Shown: positions 51,230 through 60,590, counted from the first letter of the stretch. The stretch: 64,000 bases of DNA from Pseudomonadota bacterium (GCA_023423935.1 JAFAEQ010000040.1:1-64000), one strand, 5' to 3'. Program-made: numbers and translations. Notes: generated by a model not told the origin, from the sequence alone.

Positions 51230-52696
51230 ATGACCAAAGGCGACATTTCCGTCAGCACCGAGAAAACACGCCGTTCACGCTCTGCCGGTCGAGAGGCTTC
51301 ACGCGAGCATCGCATTTTCGTTCTCGACACCAACGTGCTCATGCACGATCCCACCGCGATCTTTCGTTTCGATGAGCACGATGTCTTCATTCCCATGATC
51401 GTGCTCGAGGAGTTGGACGCCGGTAAGAAAGGCTTGTCCGAAGCTGCTCGCAACGTGCGGCAGGTCAGTCGATTCCTCGATGAGCTCATGGAAAACTCGA
51501 GCAAGGTACAAATCGACAAGGGCCTGCCGTTGCCGACTGCGCAGGTGAACGGACACAAGAAGCGCGCGACCGGGCGACTTTTCTTCCAGACGCGCGTTCT
51601 GAGCGGCGGATTGCCCGATACCTTGCCTGGCCACGGAGCGGATAACGCAATTCTCGGTCAGACGCTGGCGTTGCAGCGCGAGCACCCGCAGGCGCGCGTC
51701 ACGCTGGTGTCGAAGGACATCAACCTGCGTATCAAGGCCGCGATCATCGGTGTGCAGGCCGAAGACTATTACAGCGACAAGACCATCGAAGATGCGGACC
51801 TGCTCTACACGGGCATGTTCGAGCTCCCGGCGAACTTCTGGGAGAAACACAGCAAGAACATGCACTCCTGGCAGGAGCATGCGCGCACGTTCTATCGCGT
51901 GCAGGGGCCCATGGTGCGCGACTGGCACACGAATCAGTTCCTGTATCAGAAGGACTCGAACGGCTTCGAGGCGCTGGTGCGCAAGATCGATGGCAACGGT
52001 GCAGTGCTGGAGCTGGTGCGCGACTACCGCAACGACCGGCACAGCATCTGGGGCATCACGGCGCGCAATCGCGAACAGAACTTCGCGCTGAATCTGCTGC
52101 TCGATCCCGAGATCGACTTCGTGACCGTGCTCGGCCCGGCAGGCACGGGCAAGACGCTGCTGACGCTGGCCGCAGGCCTGGCGCAGACGCTGGAAAGCAA
52201 TCGCTACAGCGAAATCATCATGACGCGCGTGACCATTCCTCTGGGCGAGGACATCGGATTTCTGCCCGGGACCGAGGAGGAGAAGATGGAGCCCTGGATG
52301 GGTGCGCTCATGGACAATCTGGAAGTGCTCACGCAAAGCCAGGAAGGCGGCAACTGGGGCAGGGCGGCGACGAACGATCTGCTGCGCAATCGCATCAAGA
52401 TCCGCTCGCTGAACTTCATGCGCGGCCGCACGTTCCTCAATCGCTTCCTGATTCTCGACGAAGCGCAGAACCTGACACCGAAGCAGATGAAGGCGCTCGT
52501 GACGCGTGCGGGTCCCGGAACGAAGCTCGTGTGTCTGGGGAACATCGCACAGATCGATACGCCGTATCTGACGGAGACCACTTCAGGGCTCACCTACGTC
52601 GTCAATCGTTTCAGCGGCTGGGAACACGCAGGGCACATCACGTTGACTCGCGGCGAGCGCTCGCGACTCGCGGACTACGCATCGGATAATCTTTGA
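51230..52696 (+). CDS. PhoH family ATPase with N-terminal PIN domain
   Basis: The ATG at 51230 gives 488 residues; a TTG at 51221 is possible, and the GGAG at 51213 is not ideally spaced for either. The PIN domain (FVLDTNVLMHDPTAIFRFDEHDVFIPMIVLEELD...ADNAILGQTL...VTLVSKDINLRIKA) has the acidic residues of RNases. The PhoH part has Walker A GPAGTGKTLL and Walker B FLILDEAQNLTP. Such PhoH2-type fusions unwind and cut RNA. The stop lies two bases before queF. Confidence 0.92.
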   Translation: MTKGDISVSTEKTRRSRSAGREASREHRIFVLDTNVLMHDPTAIFRFDEHDVFIPMIVLEELDAGKKGLSEAARNVRQVSRFLDELMENSSKVQIDKGLPLPTAQVNGHKKRATGRLFFQTRVLSGGLPDTLPGHGADNAILGQTLALQREHPQARVTLVSKDINLRIKAAIIGVQAEDYYSDKTIEDADLLYTGMFELPANFWEKHSKNMHSWQEHARTFYRVQGPMVRDWHTNQFLYQKDSNGFEALVRKIDGNGAVLELVRDYRNDRHSIWGITARNREQNFALNLLLDPEIDFVTVLGPAGTGKTLLTLAAGLAQTLESNRYSEIIMTRVTIPLGEDIGFLPGTEEEKMEPWMGALMDNLEVLTQSQEGGNWGRAATNDLLRNRIKIRSLNFMRGRTFLNRFLILDEAQNLTPKQMKALVTRAGPGTKLVCLGNIAQIDTPYLTETTSGLTYVVNRFSGWEHAGHITLTRGERSRLADYASDNL

Positions 52697-52698
52697 GC

Positions 52699-53172
52699 AT
52701 GGCAAAACGCAAATCATCGAAGACGCCCGAAGTGTCCTTGCTCGGACAGGAGGTCGCCTGGCCGCAGTCGCCGGACGAGGCTCGCCTGGAGCGGGTGCCG
52801 AATCCGCATCCAGACAAGTTATATGTGGCGCGCTTTACTGCGCCCGAGTTCACTTCGCTGTGTCCCGTCACGGGTCAGCCGGATTTCGCGCATCTGGTGA
52901 TCGACTATGTGCCGCGTCGTTGGCTCGTCGAGAGCAAGTCGCTGAAGCTCTATCTGGGCTCGTTTCGCAATCACGGCGCATTTCACGAGGACTGTACGGT
53001 CGCGATCGGAGCTCGGCTCGCCGAACTCCTCGCGCCGCGCTGGTTGCGCATCGGCGGTTACTGGTATCCGCGCGGCGGTATTCCAATCGACGTCTTCTGG
53101 CAGACAGGCCGACCGCCCGCGGATCTGTGGATTCCGGATCAGGGCGTCGCTCCATATCGCGGCCGCGGCTGA
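52699..53172 (+). CDS. queF: NADPH-dependent 7-cyano-7-deazaguanine reductase QueF
   Basis: The ATG at 52699 gives 157 residues, the short unimodular (YkvM) type. The active-site Cys lies in FTSLCPVTGQPDFAH, and the catalytic acid region in VESKSLKLYLGSFRNHGAFHEDC. RWLRIGGYWYPRGGIPIDVFWQTG completes the tunnel fold. It reduces preQ0 to preQ1 in queuosine synthesis. Confidence 0.96.
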   Translation: MAKRKSSKTPEVSLLGQEVAWPQSPDEARLERVPNPHPDKLYVARFTAPEFTSLCPVTGQPDFAHLVIDYVPRRWLVESKSLKLYLGSFRNHGAFHEDCTVAIGARLAELLAPRWLRIGGYWYPRGGIPIDVFWQTGRPPADLWIPDQGVAPYRGRG

Positions 53173-53197
53173 CGCGCACAGCCACACTTGGTATAGT
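53169..53197 (+). promoter_or_regulatory. Candidate sigma-70 promoter for the SRP RNA
   Basis: A CTGACG -35-like hexamer at 53169-53174 is separated by 17 bases from TATAGT at 53192-53197. It lies upstream of the SRP RNA core; if used, the primary transcript would need 5' trimming of about 65 bases. Confidence 0.35.
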
Positions 53198-53270
53198 CGC
53201 GCGCCGCAAAAGCCGGATGGCCGCGTTCACGCTGGCCTTCTCGATTGTCCGGCTGCCGCTCAAGTTCTAT

Positions 53271-53384
53271 GGCGGCTCGCGTCGGTTTCTCCGCGACGAT
53301 CAGCCGCGAACCCCGCCAGGCCCGGAAGGGAGCAACGGTAACGGTGATATCGGGCGCCGGAGAGGTGCCGGCGCGGGCCGTCAC
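53271..53384 (+). ncRNA. ffs: Signal recognition particle 4.5S RNA
   Basis: The invariant Ffh-binding loop is present as AGGCCCGGAAGGGAGCAACGG around 53319-53338. The flanks pair as a long hairpin: GGCGGCTCGCGTCGG near 53271 with GCCGGCGCGGGCCGTC near 53368-53382, allowing G-U pairs. Location just before dnaX is common. The ends are estimated from pairing. Confidence 0.88.
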
Positions 53385-53647
53385 CCACTTCGCAGAAGTC
53401 GGGGAAGACGGGCCGTGCTGTAGTCGGATTTCCTTGGGGAATCTCAGATCAATTCGCCATTCGCAACCATAGTTGCTTCGCCCGCCGAAGCATTTCAACC
53501 CGTTGCAGACTTGCGAAAGTCAGGGAAGTCGATAAATCAGAGCTTCCCTGGATCCGAGGACGTTGTGGGACCGGCGATGGGTCGGCTCGTGTAAAGTTCG
53601 CCTTCGTCCCCATCTTCCGATGCACCGATAGCCGCGAACCGATTCTC

Positions 53648-55261
53648 ATGTCCTATCTCGCACTTGCGCGCAAATGGCGACCCCGCAGCTTTGCTGAACT
53701 GGCAGGGCAGGAACACGTCATGCGTGCGCTCTCGAATGCGCTGGCAACGGGTCGCGTTCATCACGCTTTCCTGTTCACGGGAACGCGCGGCGTCGGCAAG
53801 ACCACGATTGCCCGCATCCTCGCCAAATCGCTGAATTGCGAAACCGGCATGACAGCGACTCCCTGCGGAAGCTGCGCTGCCTGTCGGGAGATCGATGAAG
53901 GTCGCTTCGTCGATTTGATCGAAGTCGACGCCGCGTCGCGTACCAAGGTCGACGATACCCGCGAGCTGCTCGACAACGTGCAGTACGCACCGACGCGCGG
54001 TCGCTACAAGGTTTATCTGATCGACGAAGTGCACATGCTCTCGGCGCACTCGTTCAATGCGCTCCTGAAGACGCTCGAGGAACCGCCGCCGCACGTGAAG
54101 TTCCTGCTCGCGACCACCGATCCGCAAAAGCTGCCGGTCACGGTGCTGTCGCGCTGCCTGCAGTTCAGTCTGAAGCGCTTTCCGCCGGCACTCATCTACA
54201 AGCGGCTCACCGAGATCGCCCAGGCAGAGAAAATCGAGTTCGAGCCCGATGCATTGCGGCTCGTCGCCCGCGCGGCGGAAGGCAGCATGCGCGATGCACT
54301 GAGCCTGCTCGATCAGGTGATTGCATTCGGCGGCGCGAAGCTCACGGCCGAAGACACGCGCACGATGCTCGGCACACTCGATCGTTCCCAGGTGTTCGGG
54401 ATCATCGATGCAGTCGCGTCGCGGGATGCGCGCAAGGTTCTGGAGTGCGTCACTCTCCTCGATGAGCGCGCACCGGACTATCGCGAGGTGCTGGCCGAGT
54501 TCGCAGCCGTCTTGCAGAAAGTCGCGCTGCTCCAGGCAGTACCGGATCTGCAGCTCGACGAATCCGACGATGTCGAGGCCTATCGACGGTTGGCTTCGTC
54601 GCTGACGCAGGAGGACACGCAGCTCTTCTATCAGATCGCGATCATCGGTCGGCGCGATCTGGAGCTCGCACCGGATATGCGCGGCGGCTTCGAGATGGTT
54701 CTGCTGCGAATGCTGGCTTTCTCGATTCCCGAAGACGGCACAACCGTGTCCAGACCGACGTCTTCCACCACCGCCGCAGCGCCGCGACCTGTCGCGGCAG
54801 TGACGAGCGCACCTCGCCCGGCTCCCGCAGTAACGATGGCTCCTGCGGCCGCCGCAGCATCACCGCCGGCTTCCAGTGCCTCGAACGGCGATTGGCCGCG
54901 CATCGCGGCAGGACTTGGCCTGCAAGGTCCTGCGAGTCAGTTGGCGGCGCATTGTGCCTGGGGCGGAAAAGAGTCGGACAAGGTGCGCCTGCTGCTCGAT
55001 CCCGAAGGCGAAACCTTCAGTCGTCCGACGCTGGTCGATAAACTGGCGCAGGCATTGAGTGCGCATTTCGGCGAAACGATCCGACTCGAGATCGTCCCTG
55101 CGACCGAAGTCATCGACACGCCCGCCCGTCAGCAGAAGGCGGCCGCCGACGATCGCCTGCAGAATGCGCGACGCTCGATCGAAACGGATGCGAGCATTCG
55201 CGCCATGCGTGAAGTCTTCGGCGGCACGGTACAACCGGATTCCATCAGACCGGTCGAGTGA
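53648..55261 (+). CDS. dnaX: DNA polymerase III subunits gamma and tau, DnaX
   Basis: The 537-residue protein has the clamp-loader AAA+ core: VMRALSNALATGRVHHAFLFTGTRGVGKTTIAR (Walker A), a zinc cysteine cluster from LNCETGM through PCGSCAAC, DEVHMLSAHSFNALLKTLEEPPPHVKFLLATT (Walker B and SRC-like region VLSRCLQF) and the lid. An alanine/proline-rich linker at about 380-420 leads to a short tau-type C-terminus. It is shorter than E. coli tau (643). I saw no obvious A-rich slippery site for making gamma. Confidence 0.97.
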   Translation: MSYLALARKWRPRSFAELAGQEHVMRALSNALATGRVHHAFLFTGTRGVGKTTIARILAKSLNCETGMTATPCGSCAACREIDEGRFVDLIEVDAASRTKVDDTRELLDNVQYAPTRGRYKVYLIDEVHMLSAHSFNALLKTLEEPPPHVKFLLATTDPQKLPVTVLSRCLQFSLKRFPPALIYKRLTEIAQAEKIEFEPDALRLVARAAEGSMRDALSLLDQVIAFGGAKLTAEDTRTMLGTLDRSQVFGIIDAVASRDARKVLECVTLLDERAPDYREVLAEFAAVLQKVALLQAVPDLQLDESDDVEAYRRLASSLTQEDTQLFYQIAIIGRRDLELAPDMRGGFEMVLLRMLAFSIPEDGTTVSRPTSSTTAAAPRPVAAVTSAPRPAPAVTMAPAAAAASPPASSASNGDWPRIAAGLGLQGPASQLAAHCAWGGKESDKVRLLLDPEGETFSRPTLVDKLAQALSAHFGETIRLEIVPATEVIDTPARQQKAAADDRLQNARRSIETDASIRAMREVFGGTVQPDSIRPVE

Positions 55262-55334
55262 TCGCGTTCTGAGGTGCGGCGTCACCTCACGACCCATCAC
55301 TGATCACACATCACTCATCACTGAGCAAAGCGAC

Positions 55335-55661
55335 ATGAAAGGCAATATCGGCAACATGATGAAACAGGCGCAGCAGCTGCAGGCGAATATGCAGCGCGCG
55401 CAGGCTGAAATCGCGAGCATGGAAGTGACGGGCGAGGCGGGCGGCGGCATGGCGAAGATCGTCATGACCGGCAAGCACGAAGTGCGCCGCGTCAGCCTCG
55501 ATCCTTCCATCATCAGCGCCGACGACAAGGACATGCTCGAAGACCTGATCGCCGCCGCGATCAACGACGCGGTGCAGAAAGTCGAGCGGACCACGCAGGA
55601 AAAGATGTCGAGCCTCATGGGCGGTCTGAACCTGCCGCCGGGCTTCAAGATGCCTTTCTGA
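55335..55661 (+). CDS. ybaB: YbaB/EbfC nucleoid-associated protein
   Basis: The ATG at 55335 gives 108 residues, standard size: MMKQAQQLQANMQRAQAEIASMEVTGEAGGGMAKIVMTGKHEVRRVSLDPSII...MLEDLIAAAINDAVQKVERTTQEKMSSLMGGLNLPPGFKMPF. The protein is a DNA-binding dimer shaped like tweezers. It is normally followed immediately by recR, but here nearly 700 bases of repeats intervene. Confidence 0.97.
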   Translation: MKGNIGNMMKQAQQLQANMQRAQAEIASMEVTGEAGGGMAKIVMTGKHEVRRVSLDPSIISADDKDMLEDLIAAAINDAVQKVERTTQEKMSSLMGGLNLPPGFKMPF

Positions 55662-56357
55662 AGAAATGAACAATTGACAATGGACAATTGACAACGGCAG
55701 AAGCGTGAACGCGCTCTGAAGCATGTGAACAATTGACAATGGACAATGGACAATTGACAACGACAGAAGCGCGAACGCGCTTTGACGCGTGCTCGTCTTT
55801 GCTCGTCGTAAGTTGTCAATTATCGAGATAGAAGCCGTTTTGAAGAAATGAACAATTGACAATGGACAATGGACAACGCAGGAGTGCGAACGCGCTCTGA
55901 GGCATGCTCATCTTTCCTCGTTGTCCATTGCTAATTGTCAATTATCAATTCTCTTCATGATTGATGTCGTTCTGAAGAGATGAACAATCGACAATGGATA
56001 ACTGACGACGGCAGGAGCGCGAACGCGCTCTGAGGAGTCTTCATCTCTCCTCGTTGTCCATTGTTAATTGTCAATTATCGAGTTTTCCTCAGGGTAGATG
56101 CCGTTCTGAAGAGATGAACAATCGACAATGGATAACTGACGACGGCAGAAGCGCGGATGCGCTCTGAGGCGTGTTCAACTTTCCTCGTTGTCCATTGTTA
56201 ATTGTCAATTATCGAGTTTTCCTCAGGGTAGATGCCGTTCTGAAGAGATGAACAATCGACAATGGATAACTGACGACGGCAGGAGTGCGAACGCGCTCTG
56301 AGGAGTCTTCATCTCTCCTCGTTGTCCATTGTCAATTGTCAATTATCAATTTTCCTC
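55662..56357. repeat. Tandem array of the ybaB-recR spacer
   Basis: About five units of 109-134 bases begin near 55726, 55849, 55981, 56115 and 56249, after a short first copy at 55662. Each starts TGAACAATYGACAATGGA and has a GCGAACGCGC core. Each ends with the inverse arm TTGTCCATTGTTAATTGTC, so each folds as a long hairpin. Units 55981 and 56115 are the same length (134) and almost identical. Unit junctions carry GATGCCGTTCTGAAGAGATG, a near copy of the ybaB end GATGCCTTTCTGAAGAAATG. The units therefore look like tandem duplications of the whole spacer. Confidence 0.9.
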
Positions 56358-56957
56358 ATGATCTATCCGCCTTCACTGACCCGCCTGATCGAGACGCTGC
56401 GTTGCCTGCCGGGAGTGGGTCCCAAGTCGGCGCAGCGGATGGCGTTTCATCTGCTCGAGAAGGATCGTGAAGGCGCCGCCTCGATCGCAGATGCATTGCA
56501 GAAGGCCGTCACTGGAGTCGGGCGTTGCGAGCGATGCCGCATGTTCGCGGAAGCGCAGTTGTGTCCGGTCTGCGCCTCGCCAAGTCGCGATCATTCGTTG
56601 CTGTGCGTCGTGGAGTCTCCTGCGGATGTCGCAGCCATCGAGCAATCCGGCAGTTATCGCGGGTGCTATTTCGTGCTGATGGGACATCTCTCGCCGCTCG
56701 ATGGCGTAGGTCCGGACCAGCTCGGGTTCGATCAGCTGGAAGCGTTACTTGCGGGCGGTGAAATCAAGGAGGCCATTCTCGCGACCAACGCGACGGTCGA
56801 AGGCGACGCGACTGCGCATGTCATCGCGGAGATTGCGAGCCGTCATCGTGTGAGATCGAGCCGCATCGCCCACGGCGTCCCCGTAGGCGGCGAGCTCGAA
56901 TACGTAGACGGCGGCACGCTCGCGCACGCACTCGCGGGTCGGCAGGTCCTGGGCTGA
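56358..56957 (+). CDS. recR: Recombination mediator RecR
   Basis: The ATG at 56358 gives 199 residues: helix-hairpin-helix LRCLPGVGPKSAQRMAFHLL, the zinc finger CERCRMFAEAQLCPVC, a Toprim domain LLCVVESPADVAAIEQSGSYRGCYFVLMGHLSPLDGVGPDQLG and the C-terminal GVPVGGELEYVDGGTLAHAL. It loads RecA on gapped DNA with RecF/RecO. An upstream in-frame ATG (56322) lies inside the repeat array and is rejected. Confidence 0.97.
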   Translation: MIYPPSLTRLIETLRCLPGVGPKSAQRMAFHLLEKDREGAASIADALQKAVTGVGRCERCRMFAEAQLCPVCASPSRDHSLLCVVESPADVAAIEQSGSYRGCYFVLMGHLSPLDGVGPDQLGFDQLEALLAGGEIKEAILATNATVEGDATAHVIAEIASRHRVRSSRIAHGVPVGGELEYVDGGTLAHALAGRQVLG

Positions 56958-56977
56958 GACAAGAGGGCGGAAAGAAG

Positions 56978-57131
56978 AATTTCCACGGGGAACATGGGGA
57001 CCCCGGGGAGAGGCACGAGTCCTTCAGTGAGTGCGCTGCTGCTTCACTCCCGCCTCCATCGTTGTGACCGCCTTTTTATTGTCGACCTTACCTCATCGAT
57101 CCCCGTGCACCCCGTGTTCCCCGTGGAGATC
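56978..57131. repeat. Inverted-repeat element between recR and rsgA
   Basis: The left arm AATTTCCACGGGGAACATGG (56979) and the inverted right arm (CCCCGTGTTCCCCGTGGAGAT, ending near 57129) enclose about 115 bases. The arms match those of the element at 7145-7348, so this is a dispersed family. The region lies between convergent genes and could also serve as a bidirectional terminator. Confidence 0.65.
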
Positions 57132-57137
57132 GGTCTC

Positions 57138-58079
57138 TCAGCGGCGGCGCTCATAATCCGGTGCGAGGCCGCGCATGATGTTCAGCAGGCGTTTGTAGCT
57201 TTCGTAGCGGCGTTCGGAGATCGTTCCTGCGTCCATGGCCGCTATCACGGCGCAGCCGGGTTCGCGCAGATGCAGGCAGTTGTTGAACTTGCACTGTCCG
57301 TTCAACGCCATGAACTCGGGCCAGCCGACCTGAACCATTGCATCACTGATCAGCGCCGGGGCGTAGTCACGCACGCCGGGGGAATCGATCAACTCACCGC
57401 CGCCTGCGATCTTGAACAAAGCGGTCGACACGGTCGTGTGACGTCCTTCGCCCGTGGCGTCGGAGAGTGCGCGCGTGAGGCGCTGCGATGCGGGCACCAG
57501 CGCGTTCGTCAATGTCGATTTGCCCACGCCTGACTGACCCACGAGCATAGTGCGCTGCCCCTGCACCAGCGAGTGCAATGTGTCGATGCCTTGCTGCCCG
57601 CGCGCCGACACGCTGATCACTGGATAACCGACGCTGCGATACTCCTCGACGATTCGCGCGAATGAATCGGAAGCTTCCACGTCGTTCTTGTTCACGATCA
57701 CCGCACACGCGATGCTGGCGTAAGCCGCTCCGGCGAGATAGCGATCGACCATGTACGGATCGGGCTCGGGCTCTGGCGCGATCACGACTGCAAGCAGCGT
57801 GAGATTTGCAGCCAGCGGTTCCGGTCGGCCACGGCTGTCGGTGCGCTGAAACAGCGACCGGCGTGGCGATACGCTCACGATTCTGGGGCTGTCGCCGGAC
57901 GCGGTGGCTTCAGGACGAGGCAGTCGCACCAGCACTTCATCGCCACAGACCATCGTCAGTCGCTTGCCGAAGAGCTCGGCGGGCAAGTGCTCACCGTCGG
58001 CGGTTTCGACGATGGCGCGTCGGCCGAACGATTCGATGACGCGCGCGGCGAGCTCGACCGGCGCATTGTTGAATGACAT
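57138..58079 (-). CDS. rsgA: Small ribosomal subunit GTPase RsgA
   Basis: The 313-residue protein has an OB-fold N-terminus, then the circularly permuted GTPase motifs in the order G4 (IVNKNDVE), G1 (GQSGVGKSTLTN), G3 (DSPGVRDY). The C-terminal zinc site is CKFNNCLHLREPGC. It assists late maturation of the 30S subunit. It lies 11 bases downstream of the M48 peptidase gene on the same strand. Confidence 0.97.
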   Translation of the reverse strand: MSFNNAPVELAARVIESFGRRAIVETADGEHLPAELFGKRLTMVCGDEVLVRLPRPEATASGDSPRIVSVSPRRSLFQRTDSRGRPEPLAANLTLLAVVIAPEPEPDPYMVDRYLAGAAYASIACAVIVNKNDVEASDSFARIVEEYRSVGYPVISVSARGQQGIDTLHSLVQGQRTMLVGQSGVGKSTLTNALVPASQRLTRALSDATGEGRHTTVSTALFKIAGGGELIDSPGVRDYAPALISDAMVQVGWPEFMALNGQCKFNNCLHLREPGCAVIAAMDAGTISERRYESYKRLLNIMRGLAPDYERRR

Positions 58080-58090
58080 GGGCTCGATAC

Positions 58091-59350
58091 TCAGGCGCGC
58101 CGGGCGGCGAGCTCGCGGAGTCGGGCGATCCGTACGAGCGCAGGCGGGTGCGAATCGTAGAACTTCGAATGCATCGGATCGGGTGTGAGGGTCGTGGCGT
58201 TGTCCCTATAGAGCTTCACCAGCGCTTCGGCCAACTGCCTCGCATCGGCGAACTGCGCGGCGAATTCGTCTGCTTCGAATTCATGCTTGCGAGACCACCA
58301 GGCGCCCACCGGAGTCAGGAAGAAGGTGAAGGAGGGCAGAACCAGCATGAACAACAGCAGTGCGCCGTGCGCCGAAGGTTGCTGCACGCCGAGTGCGCGA
58401 TAGAACTCCGGCCACGCGGCGAGGGCGCCGAGAAGCGCAAGACCTCCGAGGCCGAAGAGCAGCGACAGAATCAATCGCGAGCGCACATGGTGCAGTCGAA
58501 AGTGGCCGAGCTCATGCGCAAGGACGGCTTCGATCTCATCGACCTGCAATCGCTCGACCAGGGTATCGAAGAACACGATGCGCTTGTTGCGTCCTACGCC
58601 TGTGAAGTACGCATTGCCATGCACCGAGCGACGCGAGCCGTCCATGATGAAGACACCGCGCGAAGAGAAACCGCAGCGCGAAAGGAGATTCTCTGTGCGC
58701 TGCCGCAAGGTTTCGTCTGCGAGGGGCGTGAACTTGTTGAAGAGCGGTGCGATGAATGAAGGGTAGGCCCAGGTCATCAACAGCGTGAATGCCGTCCACA
58801 CGAGCCACGCGTAGAGCCACCAGATCGTACCGGCGCGCTGCATCAGATACAGGATCACGAAGATCAAAGGACCGCCCAGCAACAGCATCAGTCCGAGACC
58901 TTTCACCAGATCCATGATGAACACCGCTGGCGTCGTCCTGTTGAAACCGAAGCGGGCCTCGATACCGAACGTGCGATACAACGTGAGCGGCAGGCTGATG
59001 GCCGAGATCACGAGCAGTGTGGAAAGTACGACCGCAGTGCCATGCCACGTCGGCGACAAGTCCGCAGCGCGCCAGGCGCGATCGATCGCGTCGATGCCGC
59101 CGCCGAGCGTCAGCAGCAGGGCGACGATGGCATCGAGAAGAATGTCCCAGCGGTTGAGGCCCGCCAGCGCTACGGTGTAGTCCGCGGCCTTCTGATGAGC
59201 TTCCAGATCGACCTGACCTGCGAACGCTTCGGGGACGCGCTCGCGATGTTTCGCGACTTGCGCAATCTGACGCTGATTGAGCCAGCTGCGAGTGAGCGTC
59301 GAGACGAGCAGCAAAGTCACGAACAGGAGGGTCAGCCAGTGCAGATCCAT
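58091..59350 (-). CDS. M48-family membrane zinc peptidase (CAAX prenyl protease 1-like)
   Basis: The ATG at 59350 gives 419 residues. Several membrane helices occupy the first half; the ASYPSFIAPLFNKFTPL-type segment and the zinc motif HELGH (LAHELGHFRLHHV) with the third ligand in SRKHEFEADEFAAQFA identify the Ste24 group. Bacterial members are presumed to handle membrane-protein quality control, since no prenylated substrates are known. It is divergent from orn across about 95 bases. Confidence 0.92.
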   Translation of the reverse strand: MDLHWLTLLFVTLLLVSTLTRSWLNQRQIAQVAKHRERVPEAFAGQVDLEAHQKAADYTVALAGLNRWDILLDAIVALLLTLGGGIDAIDRAWRAADLSPTWHGTAVVLSTLLVISAISLPLTLYRTFGIEARFGFNRTTPAVFIMDLVKGLGLMLLLGGPLIFVILYLMQRAGTIWWLYAWLVWTAFTLLMTWAYPSFIAPLFNKFTPLADETLRQRTENLLSRCGFSSRGVFIMDGSRRSVHGNAYFTGVGRNKRIVFFDTLVERLQVDEIEAVLAHELGHFRLHHVRSRLILSLLFGLGGLALLGALAAWPEFYRALGVQQPSAHGALLLFMLVLPSFTFFLTPVGAWWSRKHEFEADEFAAQFADARQLAEALVKLYRDNATTLTPDPMHSKFYDSHPPALVRIARLRELAARRA

Positions 59351-59445
59351 GATCTCTATGAGGCTATTTGGGGCAGAAAATGCGTCCGGAGGCAGCTTAG
59401 CGGCTGCTACTATCGCGGGCAACGTTACGCAACAGAGGTCAGGAC

Positions 59446-59997
59446 GTGAACGGCCGGGATCCCACGCGACTCATCTGGATCGACCTGGAAATGACCGGGC
59501 TCAAGCCCGATTCGGATCACATCATCGAGATTGCCACGGTAGTGACCGACAAGCATCTCAATACGCTCGCCGAGGGACCGATCCTTGCGATTCACCAATC
59601 GGATGCAGTGCTCGATGCCATGGACGACTGGAACCGTCGTCAGCACGCAAGCTCAGGCCTTGCTGCGCGCGTGCGCGCGAGTACTGTGACCGCCGCGCAG
59701 GCCGAACGCGAAACGCTGCAATTCCTGAGCAAATGGATCGAGCCCGGGGTTTCACCGATGTGCGGCAACAGCATCTGTCAGGATCGGCGTTTCCTGGCGC
59801 GGGAAATGCCCGACCTCGAGCGATACTTTCACTATCGCAATCTCGATGTCAGCACACTCAAGGAACTCGCGCGCCGCTGGGCGCCCGAGATCTTCACCGG
59901 ATTCCAGAAGGCCTCCAGCCATCTCGCGATGGATGACATCCGTGATTCGATCCGCGAGCTTGCGCACTATCGGACGCACTTTCTGCGCGTGCCATGA
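59446..59997 (+). CDS. orn: Oligoribonuclease Orn
   Basis: The 183-residue DEDDh exonuclease starts at a GTG (59446). Exo I is LIWIDLEMTGL, Exo II MCGNSICQDRRFL and Exo III HLAMDDIRDSIREL with the His. It degrades nanoRNAs, including pGpG from cyclic-di-GMP breakdown. The stop overlaps the next ATG (ATGA). Confidence 0.97.
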   Translation: MNGRDPTRLIWIDLEMTGLKPDSDHIIEIATVVTDKHLNTLAEGPILAIHQSDAVLDAMDDWNRRQHASSGLAARVRASTVTAAQAERETLQFLSKWIEPGVSPMCGNSICQDRRFLAREMPDLERYFHYRNLDVSTLKELARRWAPEIFTGFQKASSHLAMDDIRDSIRELAHYRTHFLRVP

Positions 59998-60590
59998 GCA
60001 CCAAGCCGTTCTCGGAAGCCTGCGAGCGCAATCGCGATCCGATTCTCGGCGTTCTGAAGGACTGGTTCATTCTCCCGGGCAACGTGCTCGAGATCGGCTC
60101 GGGCACGGGTCAGCACGCGGTGTATTTCGCGGAGCACTTGCCGCATCTCACCTGGTTTGCAACGGATCGGGAAGAGAATCTGGCGGGCATCGCGGAATGG
60201 ATTGCTTCAGCCTCACTGCCGAACCTGCGCGGCCCTTACAAGCTCGATGTGCGCAGCGAAGTGTGGCCGGTGCGCGAAGCCAAGTACGCATTCACGGCCA
60301 ACACCACACACATCATGAGTTGGCATGAAGTGGAATGCATGTTCGCCGGCGTAAGTGTTGCCCTCGATCCCGGCGGCAAGTTCTGCGTCTACGGACCCTT
60401 CAATCGAAACGGTGAGTTCACGAGCGACTCGAACCGCCAGTTCGACGAGATGCTGCGAGCCCGCAGCCCCGTCATGGGTATCCGTGATGATCGCGCGCTC
60501 ATCGCACTCGGCGAGCGCTGCGAGCTCACCTTCGCTGCCGATTACGCACTACCGGCAAGAAACCGGTTGCTGGTGTGGGGCAAGAGCTAA
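59994..60590 (+). CDS. DUF938 SAM-dependent methyltransferase-like protein
   Basis: The 198-residue product has an AdoMet-binding pattern VLEIGSGTGQHAVYFAEHLPHLTWFATD and the DUF938 stretches SEACERNRDPILGVL and TANTTHIMSWHEVECMFAGV, then GKFCVYGPFNRNGEFTSDSNRQFDEML. The substrate is unknown. It is translationally coupled to orn. Confidence 0.9.
   Translation: MSTKPFSEACERNRDPILGVLKDWFILPGNVLEIGSGTGQHAVYFAEHLPHLTWFATDREENLAGIAEWIASASLPNLRGPYKLDVRSEVWPVREAKYAFTANTTHIMSWHEVECMFAGVSVALDPGGKFCVYGPFNRNGEFTSDSNRQFDEMLRARSPVMGIRDDRALIALGERCELTFAADYALPARNRLLVWGKS

Noticed and set aside
53648..55261. Programmed frameshift in dnaX
   Set aside because: No clear A-rich slippery heptamer followed by a hairpin was found by eye, so no gamma product is claimed.
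55304..55862. Minus-strand frames across ybaB and the repeat array
   Set aside because: They read the opposite strand of ybaB and the palindromic repeats (LSIVHCPLSIVH), so they are artefacts of the repeat.
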